Positions 21,719-30,158 of a stretch of 46,042 bases of DNA are shown piece by piece. The translations under genes and the position numbers were made by a program. Origin of the DNA: CBEUVQ01 sp965546615. Its GTDB lineage: Bacteria; Bacillota; Desulfotomaculia; Desulfotomaculales; Desulfohalotomaculaceae. The stretch covers positions 1 through 46,042 of the forward strand of contig CBEUVQ010000017.1 in assembly GCA_965546615.1 (NCBI GenBank), read 5' to 3'. The number at the start of each line of letters is the position of its first letter. Positions within the stretch are counted from its first letter, which is position 1. The notes under the pieces are model-generated. The model saw only the letters and a program-made list of their open reading frames with translations, searched no databases and was not told where the DNA came from.

Positions 21719-21721
21719 ATA

Positions 21722-21750
21722 AATTAACACGTCTGCCTTCACGCTGCAAC
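21722..21750 (-). promoter_or_regulatory. Promoter of the replication-type module
   Basis: -35 TTGCAG and -10 TAATTT with 17 bp between them on the minus strand, 30-60 bp before the repressor GTG. Confidence 0.6.
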
Positions 21751-21957
21751 ACTTTTATTGTTTGTGTGCAATGGTTGGGGCGGGGTGATGGCGGCAAAAA
21801 TGCCACCAGTGTAGGGAACGGCCTTGGCCGTTCCGCCAGCAAAACATTACATTAAAGAAACAAAACAGGGCAGGTATGGAAAACCGCCCCTACATTATTG
21901 CACACACCCTTCCGTTTGGTGCCGGCACCGGTGAAATGCAGGGGGTTGTCTGTGAAA

Positions 21958-22180
21958 GGCCGCCAAGGCATCTGCGCTCCACAAACCGGCCGGCACAGAT
22001 ATTTGAACGAGCTCCGCCGCCTTCGGGTGCTGGGCGGCTTGTACTTTCATCCTTAATTTTTTAATCAGGTGAAAGTGAACTCGCTGACGCTCAAACAGTC
22101 CTCGGCACTAGTCCTGCGGCGGCGTCGCTCTCTTAATGCGCCGGCAAATCATTTGTTCCGGCAGCTGCCTTGGCTGGGTG
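21958..22180. repeat. About-200-bp interspersed element, copy 2
   Basis: Full-length copy, from GCCGCCAAGGCAT to CCGGCAGCTGCCTTGG, with the same ACTTTCATCC...GGTGAAAGT core. A 5'-truncated third copy starts at 22461. Confidence 0.75.
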
Positions 22181-22460
22181 TGGTTTTGACCAAACCTGCG
22201 CTTTGCTGCACACACCGTTCCTTTTGATGCAATCCCTTTCGCCAATGCGTAGGGAACGGCGCCCCCGCCGTTCCGCTTAACGAAACGCTGCATTGAAAAA
22301 CAAAACGGCCGGGTATGGAAACCCGCACCGGCAAAAACGCCGCTGCCGACGAAATGCAGCACGTTGCCTCTATAAGGCCGCCAAGGCATTACTGCACAAC
22401 CCTTCCGTTTAACGCAGCACCTTCCACCAATGCGTAGGGAACGACGCCCTCGCCGTTCCG

Positions 22461-22628
22461 TTTACCGCCTCCGGGTGCTGGGCGGCTTGTACTTTCATCC
22501 TTAATTTTTTAATCAGGTGAAAGTGAACTCGCCTGCGCTCAAACAGTCCTCGGCACTGAACCTGCGGCGGCTCCGCTCTTTGAATGCGCCGGCCAATCGT
22601 TTGTTCCGGCAGATGCCTTGGCTGGGTG
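22461..22628. repeat. About-200-bp interspersed element, copy 3 (truncated)
   Basis: Begins at CCGCCTCCGGGTGCTGG and continues to GGCAGATGCCTTGGCTGGG; the left third of the element is missing, replaced by a REP-like palindrome. Confidence 0.7.
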
Positions 22629-23059
22629 CGTGTTCAACCAAATCCGCCGCGCTTTACTGCACACACCGTTCCGCTTAATGCTGCACCTTCCGCCAATGCG
22701 TAGGGAACGGCGCCCCCGCCGTTCCGTTTAACGCAACCTGGCATTTGTGTAAACAGGGGCATTGAACCCACAAAAACTGTACACCTACCACCTAACGGTA
22801 GGGAACGGCCTTGGCCGTTCCGCCAACGCAGCCGGTCGGGTATGGGAAACCCTACCCCGCAAAAACGCCGCTGCATAGGCAGAGTTTACCCCGGCCGCTT
22901 AAAGCGCAAGCCTTCCGTTATTTCACCCCGCTGCCGCTGTAAACAGCAGCACTCAGCAAAACAAAGCAGTCAACACTGCTCCCTACAAAAAAAACCGCCG
23001 CCATAGTAATTTAAGCGGCAGTTACTTCCATTGATTTTAGTGGCTCCATTATGTAAACT

Positions 23060-23124
23060 TTCCCAATCCCTCATAGGTAGGCTGCAAACCTATTCCCAAA
23101 TAATGGTTTACGCCCGATTGCCTC
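23060..23124 (-). CRISPR. Orphan decayed I-B repeat plus spacer-length DNA fused to the I-C array end
   Basis: Positions 23060-23089 match the 30-bp I-B repeat (CAATCCCTCATAGGTAGG...TGCAAAC) with changes at its first bases and the GGCTGC terminal-repeat variant. They are followed by exactly 35 bp, a normal I-B spacer length, and then directly by the first 37-bp I-C repeat. The two arrays have thus been joined at their leader-distal ends. Confidence 0.75.
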
Positions 23125-24754
23125 GTTTCAATCCTCACCGGACTTTTGGGTCCGGTGCAACTCGAGGGGAAGGAAAAGTCTATCACTGATAACCTGTTTC
23201 AATCCTCACCGGACTTTTGGGTCCGGTGCAACGGGGCAGCGCTGGGCATGCAGGAAGCTGAAGCAGTTTCAATCCTCACCGGACTTTTGGGTCCGGTGCA
23301 ACTGTTGTCCGGCAGGGTTTCAACATCTCCGTAACTTTGGTTTCAATCCTCACCGGACTTTTGGGTCCGGTGCAACGGTTATGGCGGATACGCAAACAGC
23401 GGCACTGTAGGAGTTTCAATCCTCACCGGACTTTTGGGTCCGGTGCAACTGTATTCGCCCATTGAGAATAAATATTATTGTAGGGTTTCAATCCTCACCG
23501 GACTTTTGGGTCCGGTGCAACAGCATAAATATATACCTTGTTGTCCAGCCAGTTCTGTTTCAATCCTCACCGGACTTTTGGGTCCGGTGCAACGAGGTAG
23601 ATTAAAAGTGACGAATTACAGAGTATTTGTTTCAATCCTCACCGGACTTTTGGGTCCGGTGCAACGGAATTAATTAGACGTGGCGTAATATCTGAATAGG
23701 GTTTCAATCCTCACCGGACTTTTGGGTCCGGTGCAACTAAATACGTTTACATATGCGACAGCTGTCGCCATGTTTCAATCCTCACCGGACTTTTGGGTCC
23801 GGTGCAACCCTCAACTTGCTGCTGCATATACTCAACAGCCTTAGTTTCAATCCTCACCGGACTTTTGGGTCCGGTGCAACAGTAGATAGCGCGCGCGGCA
23901 TGTTGACAAGTAATGTTTCAATCCTCACCGGACTTTTGGGTCCGGTGCAACTGAAATGAGTTGGAAAGAAAAAGCCGAATACTGGGAGTTTCAATCCTCA
24001 CCGGACTTTTGGGTCCGGTGCAACGCTGGTGAGTGTGTTGTTATATTTGATTTCATCAGGTTTCAATCCTCACCGGACTTTTGGGTCCGGTGCAACGCAA
24101 TAGCAAAGTTGCAATTATTAACAGCAGAGGGGTTTCAATCCTCACCGGACTTTTGGGTCCGGTGCAACGCGTGACTATTAGCGGCACTGATAAATTACCG
24201 CAAGTTAGCGTTTCAATCCTCACCGGACTTTTGGGTCCGGTGCAACACTTATCGATATGATATTGATGTGGTTACCATGGTTGTTTCAATCCTCACCGGA
24301 CTTTTGGGTCCGGTGCAACCATGTTAAAATTTGGTACACATATTCTTTCACGTTGTTTCAATCCTCACCGGACTTTTGGGTCCGGTGCAACTGTGCCATT
24401 AAACTTTATTCTTTGCAGTAAACTAGTTTCAATCCTCACCGGACTTTTGGGTCCGGTGCAACAACAATAAAATCGTCGAAGAAATAAAAGCGGAAGAAAA
24501 TGTTTCAATCCTCACCGGACTTTTGGGTCCGGTGCAACTTCCGGCTGGTGTTGATAAAGATACTCTAAAAAAGTTTCAATCCTCACCGGACTTTTGGGTC
24601 CGGTGCAACAACTTATCTGCAATACTCTGACCGTCTTTTGGTTGGTTTCAATCCTCACCGGACTTTTGGGTCCGGTGCAACGCTCACAAAAAGCAGTTCT
24701 CGTTAACCCATCATTGTGTTTCAATCCTCACCGGACTTTTGGGTCCGGTGCAAC
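23125..24754 (-). CRISPR. Type I-C CRISPR array (23 repeats of 37 bp, 22 spacers)
   Basis: Repeat starts: 23125, 23196, 23266, 23340, 23413, 23485, 23557, 23629, 23701, 23772, 23844, 23915, 23988, 24060, 24132, 24210, 24283, 24355, 24426, 24502, 24573, 24645, 24718. Spacers are about 33-41 bp. Every repeat I checked is identical. In crRNA sense it reads GTTG, an 8-bp stem CACCGGAC/GTCCGGTG with loop CCAAAA, then AGGATTGAAAC, exactly the 11-nt handle left by Cas5c cutting at the base of the hairpin. Repeats of this type are usually about 32 nt; the stem is longer here. The array lies behind cas2 with the leader at its right end. Confidence 0.98.
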
Positions 24755-24915
24755 GCTTGCGGCTAAATGCCGCACTGTGCTTGGGCTAAAAAAGCATTTT
24801 TTGCGAAAGTACATTTTTTATTGTTTAAAGTGCTGAGAATAAGTGCAAAAAACAGCATTTTTTCAATACTCCCAACTTGCGCGAAAGATGTCATATTTTA
24901 GCAGTCGCTTGTGGT
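24755..24915 (-). promoter_or_regulatory. Leader of the I-C array
   Basis: AT-rich sequence between cas2 and the newest repeat, with homopolymer A/T runs. A small hairpin GCGGCATTTAGCCGC lies beside the first repeat. It shares nothing obvious with the I-B leaders. No promoter is clear enough to place. Confidence 0.6.
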
Positions 24916-24922
24916 TCGCGCA

Positions 24923-25213
24923 TTAAATTATCAGCGGTGCTTCAAAATCAACGGTATCGTTTTTTCCATATACTTCAGTAAATTTATCAACCGGCTCCTT
25001 TAGGCGATATATTCTTAAACTGTCTTCTTTTAAATCTATACAGGCAGCTAACTGAACCACCATCTGCTCATACTGCATTTGGTTCACCACACATTCAAAA
25101 ACTGATTTTTGCACCCTTTGGCCATAGTTTTTACATACCTGTGCCACTTTGCGCAGCCTTTTTTGACCGGTTTCTGTTTCGGTGGCAACATCATAAGCTA
25201 CTAACACATGCAT
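24923..25213 (-). CDS. cas2: Cas2, type I-C (96 aa)
   Basis: Begins MHVLVAYDVATETETGQKRL, with the catalytic-position Asp in YDV, followed by RKVAQVCKNYGQRVQKSVFECVV, the pattern of the I-C branch. With Cas1 it forms the integrase complex that inserts new spacers at the leader-proximal repeat. It is the last gene of the I-C operon, 14 bp after cas1, and its stop lies next to the array leader. Confidence 0.95.
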   Translation of the reverse strand: MHVLVAYDVATETETGQKRLRKVAQVCKNYGQRVQKSVFECVVNQMQYEQMVVQLAACIDLKEDSLRIYRLKEPVDKFTEVYGKNDTVDFEAPLII

Positions 25214-25227
25214 AGCGGCCCCCCAAT

Positions 25228-26259
25228 TTATCGATAAGTAAACGGAATGTATTCATCTATATCCCCCCTTAAGAATCTGGCAAAGAGCCTTGCTTGAACA
25301 TGCAAAATTAACCCTAACGGTATTTTGCGCCCTAAAAAATGATGTCTTACTTCTTCTTGCTTTCTCTTTTGGTAAGCAGCCACCACTTTTTTTCGGCCGT
25401 CATCTGAAAGATAAACTGAGCCGCCTTCTCTTTCCACAAAATCTTTCTCGCTTATCTGGCGGCGGTTTATAAGTGTTAATACCAGTCTGTCTGCAAGTAC
25501 CGGGCGCATTTCTTCCATTAAATCAAAAGCCAGTGATACTCTGCCGGGGCGGAGGGCATGCAAAAAACCGACCTGAGGGTCTAACCCCACACCCTGCAAA
25601 GCACTTACACTGTCGTTGGCCAAAATTGTATATAAAAAAGACAGCAGAGCATTTACGTTATCCCTTGGGGGTCTGCGGTTGCGGCTGTAAATATAGAATA
25701 TGGCGCGGTCGTTTTTAATCATGTGATTGAATACGCTAAAGTAAAGCTTGGCAGCCTCACCTTCCAAACCGCGAATTCCATCAAGCTGCTTGGTTTTTTT
25801 TAACCTGACTAAGATTTTTCCCAGCTGGCCGGCTGCGCTGCGCAGCGGCGTTTCATCCGCCAAACTTTCCGCCTCACGGGCACCTCTTAAAAGCACCTGC
25901 CGGCAGTTTTGTATTTTTCCAGCGACTATGTTTTGCGCCACATTTATTACTTTATCCTGTTGCTGCAGTGTTTGGTGTTGAGCACAGCGCAGCAATACAT
26001 TTCCCGATACCGGACCCTCTACCCGGCATAGAAATTTGCCGTTGTTATCTAACATCACTACTAACCTGCCGTCAACGGCGCAGCGGGATAAAACGGCCGA
26101 GCTGAGCAGTACATTGCCAAAGGTAACAATTGAACCTAAGTGGTGCAGCGGTATCTGCATTTTAGTTTGCCCCTCTACTTTTATAGATATTGTTTCGTGA
26201 TCTAAATGCAGATAACTGCCTTGGGTCATTACGTAAAGCGTATTAAGTATTGTTTTCAT
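25228..26259 (-). CDS. cas1: Cas1, type I-C (343 aa)
   Basis: Full length for the I-C branch. It has the N-terminal beta domain (MKTILNTLYVMTQGSYLHLD) and a helical integrase domain with the metal ligands Glu in RGLEGEAAKLYF, His in GFLHALRPGR and Asp in LAFDLMEEMRP. SRNRRPPRDNVNALLS is the usual central motif. It integrates spacers together with Cas2. cas4 ends two bases upstream of its start, so translation is coupled. Confidence 0.97.
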   Translation of the reverse strand: MKTILNTLYVMTQGSYLHLDHETISIKVEGQTKMQIPLHHLGSIVTFGNVLLSSAVLSRCAVDGRLVVMLDNNGKFLCRVEGPVSGNVLLRCAQHQTLQQQDKVINVAQNIVAGKIQNCRQVLLRGAREAESLADETPLRSAAGQLGKILVRLKKTKQLDGIRGLEGEAAKLYFSVFNHMIKNDRAIFYIYSRNRRPPRDNVNALLSFLYTILANDSVSALQGVGLDPQVGFLHALRPGRVSLAFDLMEEMRPVLADRLVLTLINRRQISEKDFVEREGGSVYLSDDGRKKVVAAYQKRKQEEVRHHFLGRKIPLGLILHVQARLFARFLRGDIDEYIPFTYR

Positions 26260-26261
26260 AT

Positions 26262-26885
26262 TTATCTACCGCCTAAAACGTCAAACAGTTCTTTTTTCAG
26301 TGTTTTTATTTTACGCCGGTTTGCTTCTATTTCCGGCATACAGGATTGTTTAAGAGAACAGTTTATACATCGCCGGTCGTTAACAGGTGGGGGCACATAC
26401 CCCTGTTTTATCATATTTCTTACTGCTTTGGTTAAATCGGCTGTTTTTTTTCTCAGCTCTTTGGTAAATCTAACTTCTCTTCTGCGGCGTGAAGAATAAT
26501 GAAATATTGCTCCGAAAGGCACCGGTACACCCGTCATTTCTTCCAAGCATATTGCCTGAGCGCATAACTGCACATCATCATGTTCTTTTCTTCTTCTCGG
26601 CCCATGTTTATATTCCACCGGGTACGGGATATCGCCGTGAAATTCCACTACATCCGCTTTGCCAATCAGCCCCAGTTTTTCAGACCAAATCGGCAGTGCC
26701 CGTTCAATGCGCACTGCTTTTTCAATATCGGTATCCGGTTGATCAACAATTTGATGCACCCGATGACCCCGCATGGTATAGATATTTTCATCAAATATTT
26801 TTTCCACATGTATCAGTGCGCACTGCCGCGGGCAGTAGCTGTAATGTTCCAATGCCGAAACCATTACCAAATCATCACTGTTCAT
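26262..26885 (-). CDS. cas4: Cas4, type I-C (207 aa)
   Basis: RecB-like nuclease with four cysteines for a [4Fe-4S] cluster: YSYCPRQC near residue 18 and CINCSLKQSC near the C-terminus. Nuclease motifs GKADVVEF, VEYKHG and QLCAQAICLEEM are in order. It trims prespacers so they carry the right PAM end. ATG at 26885 follows GGGGTAG and lies two bases after the cas7 stop; an earlier start inside cas7 is unlikely. Confidence 0.94.
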   Translation of the reverse strand: MNSDDLVMVSALEHYSYCPRQCALIHVEKIFDENIYTMRGHRVHQIVDQPDTDIEKAVRIERALPIWSEKLGLIGKADVVEFHGDIPYPVEYKHGPRRRKEHDDVQLCAQAICLEEMTGVPVPFGAIFHYSSRRRREVRFTKELRKKTADLTKAVRNMIKQGYVPPPVNDRRCINCSLKQSCMPEIEANRRKIKTLKKELFDVLGGR

Positions 26886-26889
26886 TTTA

Positions 26890-27813
26890 CTACCCCAATA
26901 TTTTGGTAAGCACAATGCCGTCCGGCAGATTTTTTTCATCTAAATTAACTTCGTAATCGGCAAATTTTCTGGGGGCAGTTATGCCGTCTTTTAATTTTAT
27001 GTGCAGCCGTTCAAACAAGGTTTGTGCCGGCACTTTGCCCAAAGCACTGTCGTGGGTAAATACATACACACCGCGGCAGCTCATTAAGCCCCGGGCGGCA
27101 GAGCGGTCGGCTTCAAACATGTTTTTCAGCGCCTCCCAAAACAGCTGTAAATCTTCACTTTTAAGACCGGTATCCGCCCCATAAGCAGGATTGACAAAAC
27201 CATAGCCAACATACAGCCCGTAGGGCACCAGCGATTTACGGCCCATCTGTCCGGAAGCGGCTGTTTCATCGTCGGCACTTCCCCGACCGGTGTCATCAGC
27301 ATTGGTTAAAGCCACTCTGGTAATGGCCACGTCCATAGGAATAATGGTGTCCACCGAGCGGGCAAAGGTCATTTGAACGGGCCCGCGAACCTGCCCGCAG
27401 TTCCAGTGCAGTTCTTTATTTTTATCCTTTTTACCGGATCTGCCCATCGTCATTACCGCACCAAACATGCGCACATCATAAAAGTTTTCACACATCCATT
27501 TTCTGGCCTGTTCTACCGGGCTTGATGCCGGTTCAAGTTTACAGGCCTCAAAAGCACGCTTTTGCTCATTAGCTAAAATGCCTTTGTTTTTTACATAAAT
27601 TTCATAGCCGGGTTGACTGCCTTTGGCCATCTGCACATAATTGCGCACTTTGCGCTTCAGACACACATCTGTTACTAACCCCTGCATAGTTTCCGGATCT
27701 AACCGCGGCAGGTTGCCGGCATCGGGGTCACCGTTGGGGTTTCCGTCCTGCACGTCAAAAACAAGAATAAAATCATGCCGCAGCTGCGGATTTAGATGTT
27801 TTTGTTCCGTCAT
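26890..27813 (-). CDS. cas7: Cas7 (Csd2), type I-C backbone subunit (307 aa)
   Basis: Begins with FILVFDVQDGNPNGDPDAGN and LDPETMQGLVTDVCLKRKVR, the Csd2 signature. Later NCGQVRGPVQMTFARSVD and MGRKSLVPYGLYVG are also typical. Several copies coat the crRNA in Cascade. ATG follows AGGAGGG. In the operon it stands between cas8c and cas4. Confidence 0.96.
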   Translation of the reverse strand: MTEQKHLNPQLRHDFILVFDVQDGNPNGDPDAGNLPRLDPETMQGLVTDVCLKRKVRNYVQMAKGSQPGYEIYVKNKGILANEQKRAFEACKLEPASSPVEQARKWMCENFYDVRMFGAVMTMGRSGKKDKNKELHWNCGQVRGPVQMTFARSVDTIIPMDVAITRVALTNADDTGRGSADDETAASGQMGRKSLVPYGLYVGYGFVNPAYGADTGLKSEDLQLFWEALKNMFEADRSAARGLMSCRGVYVFTHDSALGKVPAQTLFERLHIKLKDGITAPRKFADYEVNLDEKNLPDGIVLTKILG

Positions 27814-27828
27814 TTTTGTACCCTCCTA

Positions 27829-29472
27829 TTATTTTTCTTCTGTTTCTTTCGGTTTTGTTTTTCGGTCATCTGCCCGCTGGTGGTAATAGCCAAGTGCAAA
27901 GTAAGCCTGCTCTTCAAGGTTTAACACTTTGGGGTAAGCACTAAGCCGCGATTGAATTTCCTCCAACCTTTGTTGAAATATCACCTGCAGCCACGGTTTT
28001 TCTTTTCTGAGCTTAGCAAGGTGGGCTTGTGCCCCTTTCAGCAGGTGCCCCATAACAGATGCCGGTGAAGAAGAAGCTGTTCCGTAATATCGTTCTACTA
28101 TTGTGCTGTTAGGGTTAATTGCCGCTTTTTGAATACTTTCCAGCTCGGCCAATAACCGGCCGCAAAGGTACGCCGGGTTGTTATTGTTGGTATCCAACTG
28201 CACCAGATAATCCTCCTTTATGTTTTGATATTTAGAAAGCAGCACCATTTTTATTAACGCCAACCGGGCGCGCGTTACTTTTTGCTCTGCCCTGTTGCGC
28301 CGCACTGCTTGGTATAACAACCAATAGGGCAGCTGCCCGCCTTTTAATGCCGGTCTTAAAACAGCTTTGGGAATATTCGGCTTGATTTCTTTTGCGGTTC
28401 GATAAAGCGATGCCGCTAATTCAAATACTCCCAGCGGCTGAAAACCCTCTCCGCTGTAGTCAATCAGCTTCTGCAGTTGAAACCAGCGGGCCAGGTTGGC
28501 TTTGGCTCTGCCGACGGTGGTTTCCAGCCAATCTCTCACCACCACCCGCGCATTGCCGGCAGATAAAGCAGCGGCATAAAAGGCCTGATCGTCCAATGCA
28601 TTGTACTGCTGCCCCGAGTACGCGGAAGAAAGCAGTGCCTTCACCTGTGCGGGATCGGGTTTTGGTTGGGTAAGCAGATTTAAAAAAGGTACTTCAACAT
28701 CTTCTTTGGTCCAAAAAATGTAAACTATCGGGCCTACTGCCAGGCTGCTGTCACTTCCTTTTTTTAAAAGAGCGTTTGCTCCTTTGGCGTAGCCTTCGGC
28801 GCAGCTTTGGCAGGTAGGTGCCGTGTTGGATCTTTCCAGCCCGTAAGATTCATAAGCGGCACTGTTTGCCGAAATAACGGTAAGACCGGCCGACTGCCCG
28901 TAAGGTATCGGTTTTACTTTGGGGTGATTTTTAACAGGCACACAGCTTTTACCACAAACTACACACTGGTACTTAGCGGCGCCGTCGCCAACAACCGCAT
29001 TGCTGTCTGCCCAAAATTTCTTTACCGATGCCAAATCGGTTGGCATAGTGCCGCCAACGGTAAAAGCGATAAAAGTATCTGCTTTAATCTCTTTCGGCAG
29101 TGTCAGCGCTTCGATATTTTGGGTGGTTAGGAATTTATATACCGCCGCCACCGACGGTTCAGCGGTTTTTTCCGCACATTCTTTTACTAAATCTATAAAG
29201 GCCTGGTGCTTTTTTTGGTTTTTATTAACATTAAGAACATATTCCGCTTTATCCGTCAGCAGGCCGGGTTTTATGTTAGATGAGCGTACACCGACATCCG
29301 GAATAACAAACTCTTTGCCTTTGTTTTTTTTGCTGCCGTCGCTTGTAGAGGTAAAACCAAGAAAATTACCCCGATCATCCAATTCAATCAACCAAGGCAC
29401 CGGCCGCTTTACATAGTTTGGCGGCATAGGTTCCAACCGTTCGTTATATTCTTTTAGCCGCTTTAACAGCAT
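27829..29472 (-). CDS. cas8c: Cas8c (Csd1), type I-C large subunit (547 aa)
   Basis: Length and start (MLLKRLKEYNERLEPMPPNY, VPWLIELDDRGNF) fit Csd1. A zinc-finger-like patch CVVCGKSC...CQSC lies at about residues 170-235. It should recognise the PAM and open target DNA. ATG is preceded by AGGAGGTG. The C-terminal half is helical and ends with ALGYYHQRADDRK, common in the family. Confidence 0.95.
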   Translation of the reverse strand: MLLKRLKEYNERLEPMPPNYVKRPVPWLIELDDRGNFLGFTSTSDGSKKNKGKEFVIPDVGVRSSNIKPGLLTDKAEYVLNVNKNQKKHQAFIDLVKECAEKTAEPSVAAVYKFLTTQNIEALTLPKEIKADTFIAFTVGGTMPTDLASVKKFWADSNAVVGDGAAKYQCVVCGKSCVPVKNHPKVKPIPYGQSAGLTVISANSAAYESYGLERSNTAPTCQSCAEGYAKGANALLKKGSDSSLAVGPIVYIFWTKEDVEVPFLNLLTQPKPDPAQVKALLSSAYSGQQYNALDDQAFYAAALSAGNARVVVRDWLETTVGRAKANLARWFQLQKLIDYSGEGFQPLGVFELAASLYRTAKEIKPNIPKAVLRPALKGGQLPYWLLYQAVRRNRAEQKVTRARLALIKMVLLSKYQNIKEDYLVQLDTNNNNPAYLCGRLLAELESIQKAAINPNSTIVERYYGTASSSPASVMGHLLKGAQAHLAKLRKEKPWLQVIFQQRLEEIQSRLSAYPKVLNLEEQAYFALGYYHQRADDRKTKPKETEEK

Positions 29473-29485
29473 AATTGTTCACCTC

Positions 29486-30133
29486 CTAACGGTACAGTTC
29501 TTTGGGCACCGTCAGCACACCGTTAACCAGTTTGGCGTGGAAAAATTTCGGCACCGCCTGTCCGCTGCCGTCGGGTTTAAATTCCATATCAAACAGCATT
29601 AAGCCTAAATCATCGCTATAATTAATCGGCTTTTCCGAACCGTCGGGCGGGGCAAAATACGCGCTGAATTCCCGGCAGCCCAGGTAAGGGGGATGATAGC
29701 ACTGACCTCTGCTTACCCGCCGGCGGAACATATCGCGGTATTTAGCAATATTTTCATCGGCATGCGGCTTTAAAACCACATCCGCCTTAATAATGTAGGC
29801 CACATCCCGCAAAGCCAAAGTATGGCGTTGAACCCGCTTATCTTCGGCATAAAATGTGCTGCCGCGCGCTGCCAAATTTTTTATGCCGGACAGCGAAATC
29901 TTTTCTGTTACTTCGTTGCGCACCATAGAAAAATGCTTAATAGCGTTAAGCACCTGAATTTCTCTGATCTGCCACGAAAACTCCGGCTTCCAAAAAATTG
30001 CTTCCAGCACCCCCCGTGCCGCCGACGGCGTTATTACCGGGTAGGTTACCCGCTCTACTTTCATGTCCGGCCGGGTAAAGCAGGCAAAATCGCCCCATAT
30101 TTTTACTTCCAACGGTACATAATTGTTTTTCAT
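29486..30133 (-). CDS. cas5c: Cas5c (Cas5d), type I-C crRNA endonuclease (215 aa)
   Basis: Begins VPLEVKIWGDFACFTRPDMKVERVTYPVITPSAARGVLEAIFW (in parts: KIWGDFACFTRP, PVITPSAARGVLE), the Cas5d signature, followed by QREIQ-type loop and QRHTLALRDVAYI. In I-C systems this subunit replaces Cas6: it cuts the repeat hairpin at its 3' base and keeps the handle. The 11-nt tail of the local repeats fits that. ATG at 30133 lies seven bases after AAGGGTG. Confidence 0.95.
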   Translation of the reverse strand: MKNNYVPLEVKIWGDFACFTRPDMKVERVTYPVITPSAARGVLEAIFWKPEFSWQIREIQVLNAIKHFSMVRNEVTEKISLSGIKNLAARGSTFYAEDKRVQRHTLALRDVAYIIKADVVLKPHADENIAKYRDMFRRRVSRGQCYHPPYLGCREFSAYFAPPDGSEKPINYSDDLGLMLFDMEFKPDGSGQAVPKFFHAKLVNGVLTVPKELYR

Positions 30134-30158
30134 CGGCAATCACCCTTCACTTTCATCG

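Larger units (their letters stand above)
21751..23059. repeat. Gene-free repeat field left of the I-C array
   Basis: No CDS supported. It holds REP-like palindromes (about 21812-21838, 22249-22277, 22434-22462, 22699-22727, 22798-22825), two copies of the about-200-bp element (21958-22180 and 22461-22628), GGGCGGG...CCCGCCC blocks and a GGAGCAGT-type palindrome (about 22964-22984). Confidence 0.7.

Noticed and set aside
23303..23339. Degenerate extra repeat inside an I-C spacer (GGTTTCAAC)
   Set aside because: Only nine bases resemble the repeat start and the spacer has normal length.
23125..24754. Type III assignment of the 37-bp repeats
   Set aside because: Repeat length alone could suggest type III, but no cas10 or csm/cmr gene is present, the adjacent genes are a full I-C set, and the repeat has the I-C hairpin with an 11-nt handle.
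23146..24836. Frames of 60-80 codons in the I-C array
   Set aside because: They consist of translated repeats and spacers.
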